64,000 nt of DNA from an uncultured Aquimarina sp. (GTDB taxonomy: Bacteria > Bacteroidota > Bacteroidia > Flavobacteriales > Flavobacteriaceae), in assembly GCA_947498785.1 (NCBI GenBank), contig CANMLS010000002.1:1-64000 (forward strand), written 5' to 3'. Under the pieces are notes generated by a model. It saw nothing but the letters and a program-made list of their open reading frames with translations. It had not been told where the DNA came from and did not search any database. Shown in pieces: positions 40,113 through 52,441 of the stretch; within the stretch, counting starts at the first letter, position 1, and the number at the start of each line of letters is the position of its first letter. The position numbers were made by a program, and so were the translations under genes.

Positions 40113-40964
40113 TTGAAGATAAAAGATCTAAGAACTAGTTTTGTAAATTCTCTATCTAAATTTTATGATTCCGAAGAAGTTCTATCCTTTTTTTATTTGC
40201 TTTCAGAAGAGATTTTAGGTCTCACTAGAGTAAGTATTGCTATCAATCTAGATAAAATTATTTCAGATAATCAAGTTAGTGACTTTGATTGTGCAAAAAA
40301 ACGATTAGAAAGTCAAGAGCCTGTTCAGTATATAATTGGGAAAACTAATTTTTATGGGTTGCCCTTTGTTGTGAATAAAAATGTATTAATTCCCAGGCCA
40401 GAAACTGAAGAATTAGTAGATTGGATTATAAAAGATCAGATTAATCAGAATGATCCAATAACAATATTAGATATAGGTACAGGTAGTGGTTGTATTGCTA
40501 TTTCTTTAGCAAAAAAAATACCTAGAGCAGAAGTATATGCTATAGATATTTCAGAATTAGCAATTAAAGTTGCAGAAGAAAATGCGAAAATAAATAAAGT
40601 AAACATTACCTTTATTAAAGCAGATATTTTAGTGTCTCGAGATATAATTGGAGATTTTGATATTATAGTTTCTAATCCTCCATATGTTCGCGAATTAGAA
40701 AAAAGAGAAATTAAACCAAATGTGCTTGATAATGAGCCTGAAGAAGCTTTGTTTGTGCCAGATGATCAACCATTGGTTTTTTATGAGAAAATTACAAGTT
40801 TAGCAAAAAACAAGTTGAAAAAAGAAGGAGTGTTGTATTTTGAAATTAATCAATATTTGGGTTTGGAAACTAAAGATATGATTGAAAACTTAGGTTTTAT
40901 ATCTGTAGAAATACGCAAAGATTTGTTTGAAAATGAACGAATGATTAAGGCTTGTTTAGACTAG
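40113..40964 (+). CDS. prmC: Peptide chain release factor N5-glutamine methyltransferase
   Basis: 283 residues starting with TTG at 40113; no ATG is available near the family start. Motifs: FYGLPFVVNKNVLIPRPETE, SAM-binding DIGTGSGCIAISLA and the catalytic NPPY (IIVSNPPYVRE). It methylates the Gln of the GGQ motif in release factors. Confidence 0.96.
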   Translation: MKIKDLRTSFVNSLSKFYDSEEVLSFFYLLSEEILGLTRVSIAINLDKIISDNQVSDFDCAKKRLESQEPVQYIIGKTNFYGLPFVVNKNVLIPRPETEELVDWIIKDQINQNDPITILDIGTGSGCIAISLAKKIPRAEVYAIDISELAIKVAEENAKINKVNITFIKADILVSRDIIGDFDIIVSNPPYVRELEKREIKPNVLDNEPEEALFVPDDQPLVFYEKITSLAKNKLKKEGVLYFEINQYLGLETKDMIENLGFISVEIRKDLFENERMIKACLD

Positions 40965-41080
40965 TGTATAGATATCAAATTAGATGAAATATATAAGAAA
41001 ACACAGGTCGATGTTTGTAATAAGAAATTATAAGATTTGCATGTGTTGTTTTTTTGATAATTAAAAAAAAATGTAAATGT

Positions 41081-41671
41081 ATGAATAATCTTAATTCAAT
41101 TTGTGTGTTTTGTGGAAGTAGTGAAGGTAATGATGTTGAAGTTATTTCAGAAGCATTTTTATTAGGAGAAAAAATGGCTTCACAAGAAATTACCCTGATT
41201 TATGGAGCTGCCAAAATAGGGATTATGGGAAAAATAGCAGAAGGTGCTCTTGCTAATAAAGGAAAAGTGATAGGAGTAATTCCAGAATTTTTGAAATTAA
41301 AAGAAGTAGTACATCTCGGTTTAACAGAATTGTATACTACAGAGAACATGCATCAACGAAAAATGAAAATGCAAGAGCTTAGTGATGGGTTTATTACATT
41401 GCCAGGTGGATTCGGAACATTAGAAGAATTGTTTGAGATTATAACTTGGGCTCAGCTTGGTCTGCATCAGAAGCCAATAGGTTTGTTAAATGTTTCAGGG
41501 TTTTATAATGATTTATTGGGACTCTTGGAGAATATGGTTCGAAGAGGTTTTTTAAAAATGGAAAATTATGAATTACTTATTATAGAAGATGATATTGATA
41601 GATTATTAGAAAAAATGAAAACATTCAAACCAACACAAGTACCAAAATGGTTAAAACCGGAAAGAACATAA
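41081..41671 (+). CDS. LOG family phosphoribohydrolase (TIGR00730)
   Basis: 196 residues from the ATG at 41081 (MNNLNSICVFCGSSEG); an in-frame TTG at 41054 would add a Lys/Cys stretch not seen in the family. The PGGFGTLEELFE motif and the HQRKMKMQE helix are intact. Enzymes of this family hydrolyse nucleoside 5'-monophosphates to base and ribose phosphate and can release free cytokinin. Confidence 0.92.
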   Translation: MNNLNSICVFCGSSEGNDVEVISEAFLLGEKMASQEITLIYGAAKIGIMGKIAEGALANKGKVIGVIPEFLKLKEVVHLGLTELYTTENMHQRKMKMQELSDGFITLPGGFGTLEELFEIITWAQLGLHQKPIGLLNVSGFYNDLLGLLENMVRRGFLKMENYELLIIEDDIDRLLEKMKTFKPTQVPKWLKPERT

Positions 41672-41773
41672 AATCAGAAATTGATGTTATAATAGATAAA
41701 ATTTAGTAATTTAAAAGAATACTTAAAAAGGAGAATGATTGTTTTAATAGTCAAAATTGGATTTGACTATTGA

Positions 41774-44469
<2,696 letters not shown>

Positions 44470-44638
44470 TTAAGGAGCCGTTAATGGCGTCCTTATAGTT
44501 GAACTTTTTTTCAGAGTTTTTGTTCTTGTGAAATTTAGTATATTGTGTAAGAGAAAAAATAATTGTGTAACAAAGTGTCTTGAAATTAAAAAAAAGTAAA
44601 ATTTCAGACACAAAATATAGTTAATGAATGGTTAGGAA

Positions 44639-45214
44639 CTACTAAGCCTGCTAATCTCTTTTTTGATTATCTTACAGGTACTTGGTTTTGTATTTGAAAA
44701 TAATTTTTTAAATACATATAGTGACATACTTCTTTTGATATTAATAATCGCTTTATTTTATAAGTGCAAAACAGATATAAATATATAAGGCGGCTATTTT
44801 TTTTGATTTTCTTTCTGCAAGGGTTGTTTGTTTATTATAAAATCGAAGAAGTTGTAAAATTTCAAATAGTTGGGCCTGTGATTGCTTATGTTCTAATGTT
44901 TTACTTTTTGTATTGTAATCATAAGTCATTTAAGTATAATGGTAGAGATGTCTTTACGTTAGTGCAGAGTAGTTCTTTGTATTCTATTATGTTTTTTTGT
45001 AGCCTATGTGAGGTCAAAAGGGGCTATGGGAGAACTTAAAGAGTTATTAAAGTTTTTCTATTTATTGCTTGTTTATTGTTCATAGTAAGAGCAAAGGATT
45101 ATATAAATGTAAGATTAGAAAAGTCGTTATGATTTTATAGATAAATTTTATATTGAATTTTTTAGTTTTAAGATGATTATGTTAATGTGTGAGTCAATTG
45201 TTCTGGTTTTTTAG
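44639..45214 (+). pseudogene. Broken YhhN-like paralogue, copy 2
   Basis: Three reading frames together recover a YhhN-like protein: a hydrophobic N-terminus (LLSLLISFLIILQVLGF) that stops at the ATG-less frame end near 44788; then FLIFFLQGLFVYYKIEEV through FLYCNHKSFKYNGRD in a second frame; then AYVRSKGAMGELK in a third, matching AIEGAMGDIK of copy 1. The copy-1 segment SAKSLWF is followed here by a stop and a deletion of about 18 residues, and the match resumes at DKFYIEFFSF. No single frame covers the gene. It is therefore a dead copy with at least two frameshifts and one deletion. Confidence 0.75.
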
Positions 45215-45294
45215 TGCATAATATGATAACAAAATTTTTAATTCTTAAGACCGAAGAATTTGAAGATTTTTGGTGTTTAATACAAAAAAATTGA

Positions 45295-45993
45295 ATGTTG
45301 ATAACAGAGAAATTAACTTACAGATTATTCTACCTAACAGGAATACTTACTTTGATTGCGTCGGTTTTTGCAGAAAAACTAATTATTTTCTTTAAACCTT
45401 CTGTGATTATTTCATTGTGTATTTTATACTTTGTAAAGGCAGAGAAAAAAAATTATCTGGTGATATTTACTATGCTGTTAATAATGATCCTAGAGATTTT
45501 AACGAGTAAAGATTTTATTCGATACTTTAGAATTCTAAATATTCTACTCTCCGTATATTACATTCTCAATATTATTTTGCTTTGGAAAAGTTTAAAAAAA
45601 ATTAAGATTCAATTCAAGAAAATTTTTACAATTCAATTGATGATAACCATGCCGCTAATTATGTATGTTTTATTTTCTGTTGCAGATTTAATTTTACCAC
45701 AAGTGTATGATCATAAATATTATCTTTTTATACTGATAGCTTGCTTTACTTCATTTATTGGGCTTTGCTATTATATTTATCTAAACAGTAAAACGATAAT
45801 CAGTTCTTCTTTAATGGTAGCTGCTTCTTGTTTTTTAATAGTGAATATAGTTACAGCTCTTGATAACTTGTATGTTTCTTTGGATGTATTTGCTTTAATA
45901 ATAAATTTATTACAGATTTCAGGTCAATTTTTCTTGATAAAGTTTTTTATAGAACAACAGAATTTAGTGCCAGTAAATGATGATTATTTCTGA
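45295..45993 (+). CDS. YhhN-like membrane protein, diverged copy 3
   Basis: 232 residues with about eight membrane helices and a pattern that aligns along its length with copy 1, e.g. FFKPSVIISLCILYF near 31 and ALDNLYVSLDVFALIINLLQ near the C-terminus. The conserved acidic residues of the LLGD and SDS motifs are not retained (it has MILEI and CFLIVNIVTALDN), so catalytic function may be lost or changed. The frame is intact from ATG to stop. Confidence 0.7.
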   Translation: MLITEKLTYRLFYLTGILTLIASVFAEKLIIFFKPSVIISLCILYFVKAEKKNYLVIFTMLLIMILEILTSKDFIRYFRILNILLSVYYILNIILLWKSLKKIKIQFKKIFTIQLMITMPLIMYVLFSVADLILPQVYDHKYYLFILIACFTSFIGLCYYIYLNSKTIISSSLMVAASCFLIVNIVTALDNLYVSLDVFALIINLLQISGQFFLIKFFIEQQNLVPVNDDYF

Positions 45994-46053
45994 AGCAAAA
46001 TATTAGAGGAATATGTATTAGTACTAGAAGTGTAATTTTTTATATTTTTTTTG

Positions 46054-46359
46054 AAAAAAACAAGCATTGCATATCTAATATTTTCTGTTACCGAATGAAT
46101 TGGTATTACCTAAGATCATAAAAGATATTGAGGCTACCATACTGATAATAGTCACTGCACTTTTCTTTTCTGGAGTAAGTTTTTTTATTTATCTGATCGT
46201 TACGAAAAATGAATTTATCTTTTTGTAGCTACATGTTGTACTTTGTTTGTAAATTTTCTCTTGGCAATAAATGAATTTTACTTTTACAATAGAGTATTTA
46301 CTATGCTTGTAAATATTGCAGAAATATCGGGAGTTTATTTTTTACAAGTTTTTTTATAA
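46054..46359 (+). pseudogene. Broken YhhN-like paralogue, copy 4 (3' half only)
   Basis: Frames joined across two shifts give TSIAYLIFSVTE, then LVLPKIIKDIEATILIIVTA, then ATCCTLFVNFLLAINEFYFY and AEISGVYFLQVFL. These align with MYVLFSVADLILPQVYD, AASCFLIVNIVTALDNLYV and LQISGQFFLIKFF of copy 3. The 5' half is missing. It is a remnant of a fourth tandem copy, closer to copy 3 than to copy 1. Confidence 0.7.
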
Positions 46360-46620
46360 AAACAAAGCTTATATACCCGTCATCAAAAGAAAAAGAATAT
46401 TTCTAAATCAAGTTCTTCAGAATCTAGAAGAAAAGTTAGTTAATGGAAAGTATCCTCATCAATATATTTTTGAAAAAGAGAGAGAGAGAGAGAAGATTTC
46501 AAAAAACTTTCAATTATAAAGGAGAGGTAAAGAATTGTTCTATCGCTCTCTTTTTTTAGTAGGAAAACAAAAAATATTTTAAAAATTGAACCATGTAAGT
46601 TTTTTTTGTCTAAACAGCAA

Positions 46621-46896
46621 ATGCTTATTAATTGTAAGAAATATAATATTCCTTGGAGAGAAAAGTTAAATTATAGAAAAAAAAGCCTTCTTGATTTTGT
46701 TCTTGAGAATTTAGAGTCTTCAGATCAAATAAATTTACTTAATGAGTATTGTAGATCATTACCCGATATTATTTGTTTTAGTAATGAAAAATTCTATGAC
46801 AAACCTCTGTTGGTTATGAATGGTTTTCCTAAATACAGAAATCATAAATCTGTATTTATGTATAAATCAGTGGTAAAAGAAATAACAAAGGTGTAA
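46621..46896 (+). CDS. Hypothetical small protein in a decayed region
   Basis: About 91 residues from the ATG at 46621 (an in-frame TTG lies 15 bases upstream). It is basic and hydrophilic (RKKSLLDFVLENLESSDQ). The segment just upstream (46360-46519) encodes RKRIFLNQVLQNLEEKLVNG in an open frame without its own convincing start, which resembles it, so both may be fragments of one family. No known domain. It may itself be a remnant. Confidence 0.35.
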   Translation: MLINCKKYNIPWREKLNYRKKSLLDFVLENLESSDQINLLNEYCRSLPDIICFSNEKFYDKPLLVMNGFPKYRNHKSVFMYKSVVKEITKV

Positions 46897-46907
46897 ATGA
46901 GGCATAG

Positions 46908-47400
46908 GCATTTGCGATTATTGAACATGTGAAATAATAATAAAAGAAGAGAATAGTATTCAAAAAAAGCATGCCACAACAATAGGGGGCATTTCATCGT
47001 TTAAAGATCAGGTTACTTTTATAGGGAAAAAAGATAAGAAAAAAGATCACCTTGAAACAATTACAAAAACATGATATCAGGTTGGGTACACTATATTCTT
47101 GTCAAGGGGATAAAAGAGAAATTATGTGGTTTTTTGAATACTAGTGATGAAAAAATAAATTATCATGTTTATATATCATCTTTCAGGCTTGATAATTGAT
47201 GTTTTAATCAAAAAAATGGAAATCATCTAGAGATCGATTTGATTGGATATCCAGAGGATTGTGAATCTTTATTTTCTGTAGAAAGACGTTATGTTTTGTA
47301 ACTAATTGATATATTGAAGGTTATATTGAATTATGTTGCTTGGTGTTTTAATAAAAGTATAAAAGAAAAACTGATAGATAGAATAGAGAATCTGGGATGA
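46908..47400 (+). pseudogene. Decayed coding region of unknown family
   Basis: All three frames are broken, but pieces with clear protein-like composition follow one another: IGGISSFKDQVTFIGKK, then LQKHDIRLGTLYSCQGDKRE, then NHLEIDLIGYPEDCESLFSV, each in another frame and each ended by a stop. Read with about three frameshifts they give a protein of roughly 150 residues. No family recognised. An alternative is random sequence, but the length of the pieces makes this less likely. Confidence 0.45.
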
Positions 47401-47436
47401 TTTAGTTTTTGATTTTTCTTATAACTTCCTGGATGA

Positions 47437-47463
47437 TTGTAAACGTTAAAATAGCTACATTTG
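47437..47463 (+). promoter_or_regulatory. Probable promoter of the DUF6913-dapA operon
   Basis: TACATTTG (47456-47463) matches TAnnTTTG and lies 24 bases before the ATG. A TTG at 47437-47439 is 16 bases upstream, a little closer than the ideal 19. Confidence 0.6.
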
Positions 47464-47486
47464 TGGCTTATTAATTTTTTTAATAA

Positions 47487-48011
47487 ATGATTTTAAAAGG
47501 TCTTAAAAGAAATGCAATAAAGAAAAGTATCGATACTCATCTAAAGAAAAGAGATGCTGAATCCAAAAGTATTTCTAATCTTAAGACACTAGCAGTTCTT
47601 ATAGATGCATCACACTCTATCAATATTATTTCATTATTGAAGCTTGCTAATGAATTAGGAGTTAGTTCTGAAAAGCTTAAAGTAATGGGATATAAAGAAG
47701 ATCACAAAGATATAGAAGGTGATAAGGATGCAGCTTATTATAATGACAAAAGCTTTGGAGTTAATGGAGCGGTAAAAAGTAGATCTTTACAAGAATTTAT
47801 AAATGAAGATTATGATGTTTTGATTAATTTTTATGGGAAAGATAAAATGGAATTAAATTATGTGGCAGCGGCTTCCAGAGCCAAATTTAAGGTTGGTTTT
47901 GCAATGGTAGATAACCGAATCAATGATTTAATTATAGGAACTACAACAGATGATGCTAATCTTTTTATATCAGAGCTTAAGAAATATTTAAAAATTTTAC
48001 AGATTATATAG
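47487..48011 (+). CDS. DUF6913 family protein
   Basis: 174 residues, soluble, no signal peptide. A Rossmann-like alternation is seen (LAVLIDASHSINIISLLKLA, KVMGYKEDHKD, YDVLINFYGKDK). It matches the Flavobacteriia family DUF6913 that is regularly found directly before dapA; here the two are 1 base apart. Function is unknown. Confidence 0.8.
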   Translation: MILKGLKRNAIKKSIDTHLKKRDAESKSISNLKTLAVLIDASHSINIISLLKLANELGVSSEKLKVMGYKEDHKDIEGDKDAAYYNDKSFGVNGAVKSRSLQEFINEDYDVLINFYGKDKMELNYVAAASRAKFKVGFAMVDNRINDLIIGTTTDDANLFISELKKYLKILQII

Positions 48012-48012
48012 T

Positions 48013-48888
48013 ATGGGTACTTTTCTTAGAGGGACAGGTGTGGCATTAGCCACTCCTTTTAATATGGATGGTTCAATAGATTATGAGGGGGTGACCTCTC
48101 TTGTTAATTTTTGTATAGAAGGTAAGGTGGAGTATCTAGTAGTTTTGGGGACTACTGCAGAATCAGTTACTTTAACCAAAGAAGAAAAGAAAAGTTTAAT
48201 AACTCACATAGTAGAAGTAAATAATAAGAGACTTCCTATGGTAATTGGGGTAGGAGGCAATAATACTACGGCTATTCTTGATGAAATAAAAGAAGTTAAT
48301 ACATCAGAATTTGATGCTATTCTTTCTGTTGTTCCTATGTATAATCGACCAACTCAAGAAGGAGTTTATCAGCACTATAAAGCCATAAATGATGCTGCAA
48401 AATTACCAGTATTACTTTATAATGTGCCTGCCCGAACAGGAACGAATATGACAGCAGACACAACATTGCGTTTAGCTCAGTTAGGTAATATTATCGGAAT
48501 AAAAGAGGCGGTAGGAGATTTTACACAGGTTTTGAAGATTATTAAAGATAAACCAAAAGATTTTCTTTTAATTTCTGGAGATGATGCTTTGGCTTTGCCA
48601 GCCGTTGCAGCTGGAGGAGATGGTGTTATTAGTGTAGTTGGTCAAGGATTTCCAGAATCTTTTTCAGAAATGATACGACTAGGTTTGTCTGGAGAAACAA
48701 AAAAAGCTTTTGATATCTTATATAAACTATTGCCAGCTTTGGATTATGCTTTTGAAGAAGGAAACCCTGCAGGAATAAAGCATATTTTAAAAACTAAAGA
48801 AATATGTGATGATTATGTGCGTTTACCATTAGTAAAAGTATCGAAAAGCTTATCTCAAAAAATAAAAAGGTATATTGAAGATTTATAG
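48013..48888 (+). CDS. dapA: 4-hydroxy-tetrahydrodipicolinate synthase
   Basis: 291-residue TIM-barrel enzyme. The substrate loop GTTAESVTLTKEEK near 45, LLYNVPARTGTNMT with catalytic Tyr, and the Schiff-base Lys in GIKEAVGD (about residue 166) are intact. It condenses pyruvate with aspartate semialdehyde, the first step of the diaminopimelate/lysine branch. Co-transcribed with DUF6913 and the channel gene. Confidence 0.97.
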   Translation: MGTFLRGTGVALATPFNMDGSIDYEGVTSLVNFCIEGKVEYLVVLGTTAESVTLTKEEKKSLITHIVEVNNKRLPMVIGVGGNNTTAILDEIKEVNTSEFDAILSVVPMYNRPTQEGVYQHYKAINDAAKLPVLLYNVPARTGTNMTADTTLRLAQLGNIIGIKEAVGDFTQVLKIIKDKPKDFLLISGDDALALPAVAAGGDGVISVVGQGFPESFSEMIRLGLSGETKKAFDILYKLLPALDYAFEEGNPAGIKHILKTKEICDDYVRLPLVKVSKSLSQKIKRYIEDL

Positions 48889-48899
48889 TTTTCAAGATA

Positions 48900-49823
48900 A
48901 TGGCAAAGAGAATAAAAGATCCTGGAATAGGTAGATCCTCAAACGAGCATGCCAAACGGTTTATAAATCAAGATGGATCTTTTAATATAAAACATGTAAA
49001 TAGGCCAAGTTCCTTATCAGAAAGTTATAATTATCTAATTAGTATTAGTTGGACAAAATTCTTTCTATGGGTGGTGCTTGGGTATACATTGATCAATTCT
49101 ATATTTGCTCTTATTTATACATTGTTTGGAATTTCTAATATTACAGATCCAACGGGCAATATTTTTAGAGATTTTTTAAAAGCATTCTTTTTTTCGGCAC
49201 AGACAATTACTACTGTAGGTTATGGGGCTATGGCTCCAAAAGGGCTGCTTTTTGGAATTATTTCTTCTTTTGAGGCACTTATAGGGTTGTTGAGTTTTTC
49301 TTTTATTACGGGGTTGTTATATGGTAGGTTCTCTAAACCAAGAGCTAATATTAGATTTAGCAATACGATAGTTCTGCGTAAACATAATGAAGTAGATTCT
49401 ATTATGTTTAGATTGATGAGTAGAAGTGCCAATGTAATGATTCGACCCAAAATAGAAGCAACACTTACTTTGTCTCAAAAAGATGAGAAAAACAAATATG
49501 TAAATAGTTTTTATAGGTTAAAATTAGAGAGAGACTCGATCACCTATTTACCTACAACTTGGACCATTGTTCATCCAATAAACGAACAAAGTCCATTAGT
49601 AGAGTTTGATAGAAAACAAATTACTGAATTAAATGGAGAAATTCTTATTCTTGTAAGTTATTATGATGAATCTTTTGCTCAAGAAGTTCATCAGGTACAT
49701 TCATACGAATTAAAAAATGTGATACAGGATCAGAATTTTGTTTCTGCTTTTTATTATGATGAAGAAGGATATACAATTCTTGATCATGATAATTTGGATA
49801 AAACGATCGACAACATAAAGTAA
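48900..49823 (+). CDS. Inward-rectifier-type potassium channel (KirBac-like)
   Basis: 307 residues: two membrane helices (about 43-70 and 118-142) around a pore helix and selectivity filter TTVGYGAMAP (about residue 102-111), then a C-terminal beta-sandwich domain of the Kir type. It should carry K+ across the inner membrane. It follows dapA by 11 bases. Confidence 0.93.
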   Translation: MAKRIKDPGIGRSSNEHAKRFINQDGSFNIKHVNRPSSLSESYNYLISISWTKFFLWVVLGYTLINSIFALIYTLFGISNITDPTGNIFRDFLKAFFFSAQTITTVGYGAMAPKGLLFGIISSFEALIGLLSFSFITGLLYGRFSKPRANIRFSNTIVLRKHNEVDSIMFRLMSRSANVMIRPKIEATLTLSQKDEKNKYVNSFYRLKLERDSITYLPTTWTIVHPINEQSPLVEFDRKQITELNGEILILVSYYDESFAQEVHQVHSYELKNVIQDQNFVSAFYYDEEGYTILDHDNLDKTIDNIK

Positions 49824-50035
49824 ATTGAAAGTAATTTTTTATAAGAGTATAAGTGCATTTAAATTATTTTAAAAAGGTCGTAAATGAATTTATTCTGCAA
49901 CAAAGCCCGAATTATGTAGTTATTGAAATGAACCAAAATTACTAAGTTGATAGTGAACTGAAGTGTAAATTGGCAAAATCTATCCAAAATTGAAGAACAA
50001 TGTATGAGGATAGATGAATTGATGGATTAAAGTTT

Positions 50036-50064
50036 TTGTAATACGGCAGAAATATATACTTTTG
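50036..50064 (+). promoter_or_regulatory. Promoter of the bamD operon
   Basis: TTG (50036-50038), an 18-base spacer and TACTTTTG (50057-50064) match the Bacteroidota consensus. The predicted start gives a very short leader before the ATG at 50083 and excludes the earlier in-frame start at 50062. Confidence 0.8.
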
Positions 50065-50082
50065 CCAGATGTTTTTTTAGCT

Positions 50083-50877
50083 ATGATAAGATTATTGTAT
50101 TTATTTATTTTTGTATTATTCTTAGGGTCTTGTAGTGAGTACCAAAAAGTACTTAGAGGAGAAGATTTGTCTGCAAAATATAAAGCAGCGGAAGAATTGT
50201 ATAAACAAGAAAAGTACAAGAAGGCTCTACGTTTATTCGAACAAATTGTACCTCAATATCGAGGCAAACCACAAGCAGAGAGAATAATGTACTATTATGC
50301 TGATACATATTATCAATTAGAAGATTATTATCTAGCTGGATATCAATTCGAAAGGTTTGCTAAGTCTTATCCCAGTAGTCAAAAAAAGGAAGATGCCTTG
50401 TATAAAGGAGCAAAAAGTTACTATAAATTATCTCCAAGATACAGTTTGGATCAGGAAGATACTGATAAAGCACTCGAGAAACTTCAGGTATATATAAATG
50501 CATATCCTGAAAGTGAAAAATTGAAAGAAGCAAATGCTTTGGTCGCTGAGCTTAGAACAAAGAAGGAGAAAAAAGCATATGAAATAGCAAAGCAAAATCA
50601 TCATAGAGAAGATTATAAAGTAGCTATTGCTGCATTTGATAATTATTTGGTAGATTATCCAGGATCGTCTTTTAAGGAAAAAGTATTATATTATAGGTTA
50701 GAATCTGAATATCTTCTTGCTATAGGGAGTTACCAAAATCTGGTAAAAGATCGCCTTGGAGTAGCTCAAGGGTTTTATAATACTTATAAAAAATATTATA
50801 AAACCAAAGGAGAATATTTAGAAAAGGCAGATGAAATAGGAGAAGATATTAAGTCAAGATTAGAACAATTCAAATAG
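50083..50877 (+). CDS. bamD: Outer membrane protein assembly factor BamD
   Basis: 264 residues from the ATG at 50083: lipoprotein signal with LGSC, then TPR repeats (EELYKQEKYKKALRLFEQI and later repeats, five in all) typical of the Bam complex lipoprotein that helps BamA insert beta-barrels. First gene of the bamD-rpoZ-coaBC-porD-recN order common in Bacteroidota. Confidence 0.94.
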   Translation: MIRLLYLFIFVLFLGSCSEYQKVLRGEDLSAKYKAAEELYKQEKYKKALRLFEQIVPQYRGKPQAERIMYYYADTYYQLEDYYLAGYQFERFAKSYPSSQKKEDALYKGAKSYYKLSPRYSLDQEDTDKALEKLQVYINAYPESEKLKEANALVAELRTKKEKKAYEIAKQNHHREDYKVAIAAFDNYLVDYPGSSFKEKVLYYRLESEYLLAIGSYQNLVKDRLGVAQGFYNTYKKYYKTKGEYLEKADEIGEDIKSRLEQFK

Positions 50878-50892
50878 AAAATAAAGAAGAAG

Positions 50893-51225
50893 ATGGATTT
50901 GAAAAAAAGTAATGCGCCGGTAAATACAACTACTATTGATAAAAATCGTATCGACCAGCCAACAGATAATATCTATGAAGCGATTTCGATAATATCAAAA
51001 AGAGCAACACAAATCAATACAGATATTAAGAAAGAACTTCTTGAAAAACTGGATGAATTTGCTACTTATAATGATAGCTTAGAAGAGATATTTGAGAATA
51101 AAGAACAAATAGAAGTTTCTAAGTTTTATGAAAGATTACCAAAGCCACATGCATTAGCTGTACAAGAATGGTTAGAAGGTAAAATTTACCATAGAAATAC
51201 AAAGGCAGACAAAGAATCTTTATAA
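50893..51225 (+). CDS. rpoZ: DNA-directed RNA polymerase omega subunit (Bacteroidota type)
   Basis: 110 residues. Family-type core NIYEAISIISKRATQIN in place of the proteobacterial omega motif, followed by a helical tail and KPHALAVQEWLEGKI. It stabilises the RNA polymerase beta' subunit. It lies 15 bases behind bamD and 4 before coaBC, so it is in one transcript with both. Confidence 0.92.
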   Translation: MDLKKSNAPVNTTTIDKNRIDQPTDNIYEAISIISKRATQINTDIKKELLEKLDEFATYNDSLEEIFENKEQIEVSKFYERLPKPHALAVQEWLEGKIYHRNTKADKESL

Positions 51226-51229
51226 GTCT

Positions 51230-52441
51230 ATGTCAATTTTAAGCGGTAAAAAGATTATAATTGGTGTAACCGCTGGTATTGCAGCCTATAAAACAGCTAG
51301 CTTAGTTCGTTTGTGTATCAAGTCTGGAGCAGAAGTAAAAGTAATAATGACTCCTGCTGCAAAAGATTTTGTGACACCCTTGACCTTATCTACTTTATCC
51401 AAAAACCCTGTATATTCTTCCTTTTTTAATGAAGAAGATGAAAATGCAGAGTGGAATAATCACGTTGATTTTGGATTGTGGGCAGATATGATGTTAATAG
51501 CACCAGCTACAGCCAACACAATGTCCAAAATGGCAACGGGAAATAGTGATAATTTGTTACTAGCTACCTATTTGTCGGCAAAGTGCCCTGTGTATTTTGC
51601 TCCAGCAATGGACTTGGATATGTATAATCATTCATCGACACATCAAACCTTTAGAAAACTACAAGAATTTGGTAATATTATGATTCCTGCAGAATCAGGA
51701 GAATTAGCTAGCGGACTAGTAGGGCAGGGGCGTATGGCAGAACCAAGTGCTATTATAGAGTTTATAGAAAAAGATATTTTGGGAAAGCTCCCTTTAAAAG
51801 GAAAAAAGATTCTTATAACAGCTGGTCCTACTTATGAAGCAATTGATCCAGTCAGATTTATTGGAAATCATTCTAGTGGCAGAATGGGGATCGAATTGGC
51901 TAATGTAGGCGCTAATCTTGGGGCTCAGGTATGTTTGGTTTTAGGGCCATCCTCACTTTCTGTTAATCATAGCTTAATAAAAGTGATCAATGTAGTTAGC
52001 GCAAAAGATATGTATGAAGCTGTAATGTTAGAATATGATACTTCTGATATTGCTATCGCATCAGCTGCTGTAGCAGATTACAGACCCAAAAATATAGCAG
52101 ATCAGAAAATAAAAAAGAAAGATACTACATTTTCTATTGAGCTAGAAAGAACAGATGACATCCTTAAATGGATGGGGGTAGAAAAGAAACACCAATTTTT
52201 GGTAGGTTTTGCATTAGAAACAGAGAATGAAGAAGAAAATGCAATACATAAATTAAAAAAGAAAAACTTAGATTTGATTGTCCTTAATTCACTTAATGAT
52301 AAAGGTGCTGGTTTCAAAGGGCAAACAAATAAAGTGAGTTTGATTAATCATAAATTAGAGATTAAAGCGTTTGATCTAAAAACAAAGTTTGAGGTTGCTC
52401 AAGATATATTCAATGAAATTAATACGCTAAAAAATGAATAG
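51230..52441 (+). CDS. coaBC: Bifunctional phosphopantothenoylcysteine decarboxylase / phosphopantothenate-cysteine ligase
   Basis: 403 residues. CoaC half: flavin site GVTAGIAAYKTASLVR, MLIAPATANTMSKMA, and APAMDLDMY near 125-133. CoaB half: TAGPTYEAIDPVRFIGNHSS, and SAAVADYRP. It makes 4'-phosphopantetheine from phosphopantothenate and Cys in coenzyme A synthesis. Its stop overlaps the next start by 8 bases. Confidence 0.97.
   Translation: MSILSGKKIIIGVTAGIAAYKTASLVRLCIKSGAEVKVIMTPAAKDFVTPLTLSTLSKNPVYSSFFNEEDENAEWNNHVDFGLWADMMLIAPATANTMSKMATGNSDNLLLATYLSAKCPVYFAPAMDLDMYNHSSTHQTFRKLQEFGNIMIPAESGELASGLVGQGRMAEPSAIIEFIEKDILGKLPLKGKKILITAGPTYEAIDPVRFIGNHSSGRMGIELANVGANLGAQVCLVLGPSSLSVNHSLIKVINVVSAKDMYEAVMLEYDTSDIAIASAAVADYRPKNIADQKIKKKDTTFSIELERTDDILKWMGVEKKHQFLVGFALETENEEENAIHKLKKKNLDLIVLNSLNDKGAGFKGQTNKVSLINHKLEIKAFDLKTKFEVAQDIFNEINTLKNE

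Noticed and set aside
44475..44503. Hairpin AAGGAGCC / GGCGTCCTT behind the first YhhN-like gene as terminator
   Set aside because: The stem has a mismatch and there is no T run directly behind it.
46480..46493. GA dinucleotide run as a microsatellite or CRISPR-like repeat
   Set aside because: A single short run of about six units without spacers; noted only as a possible slippage site.
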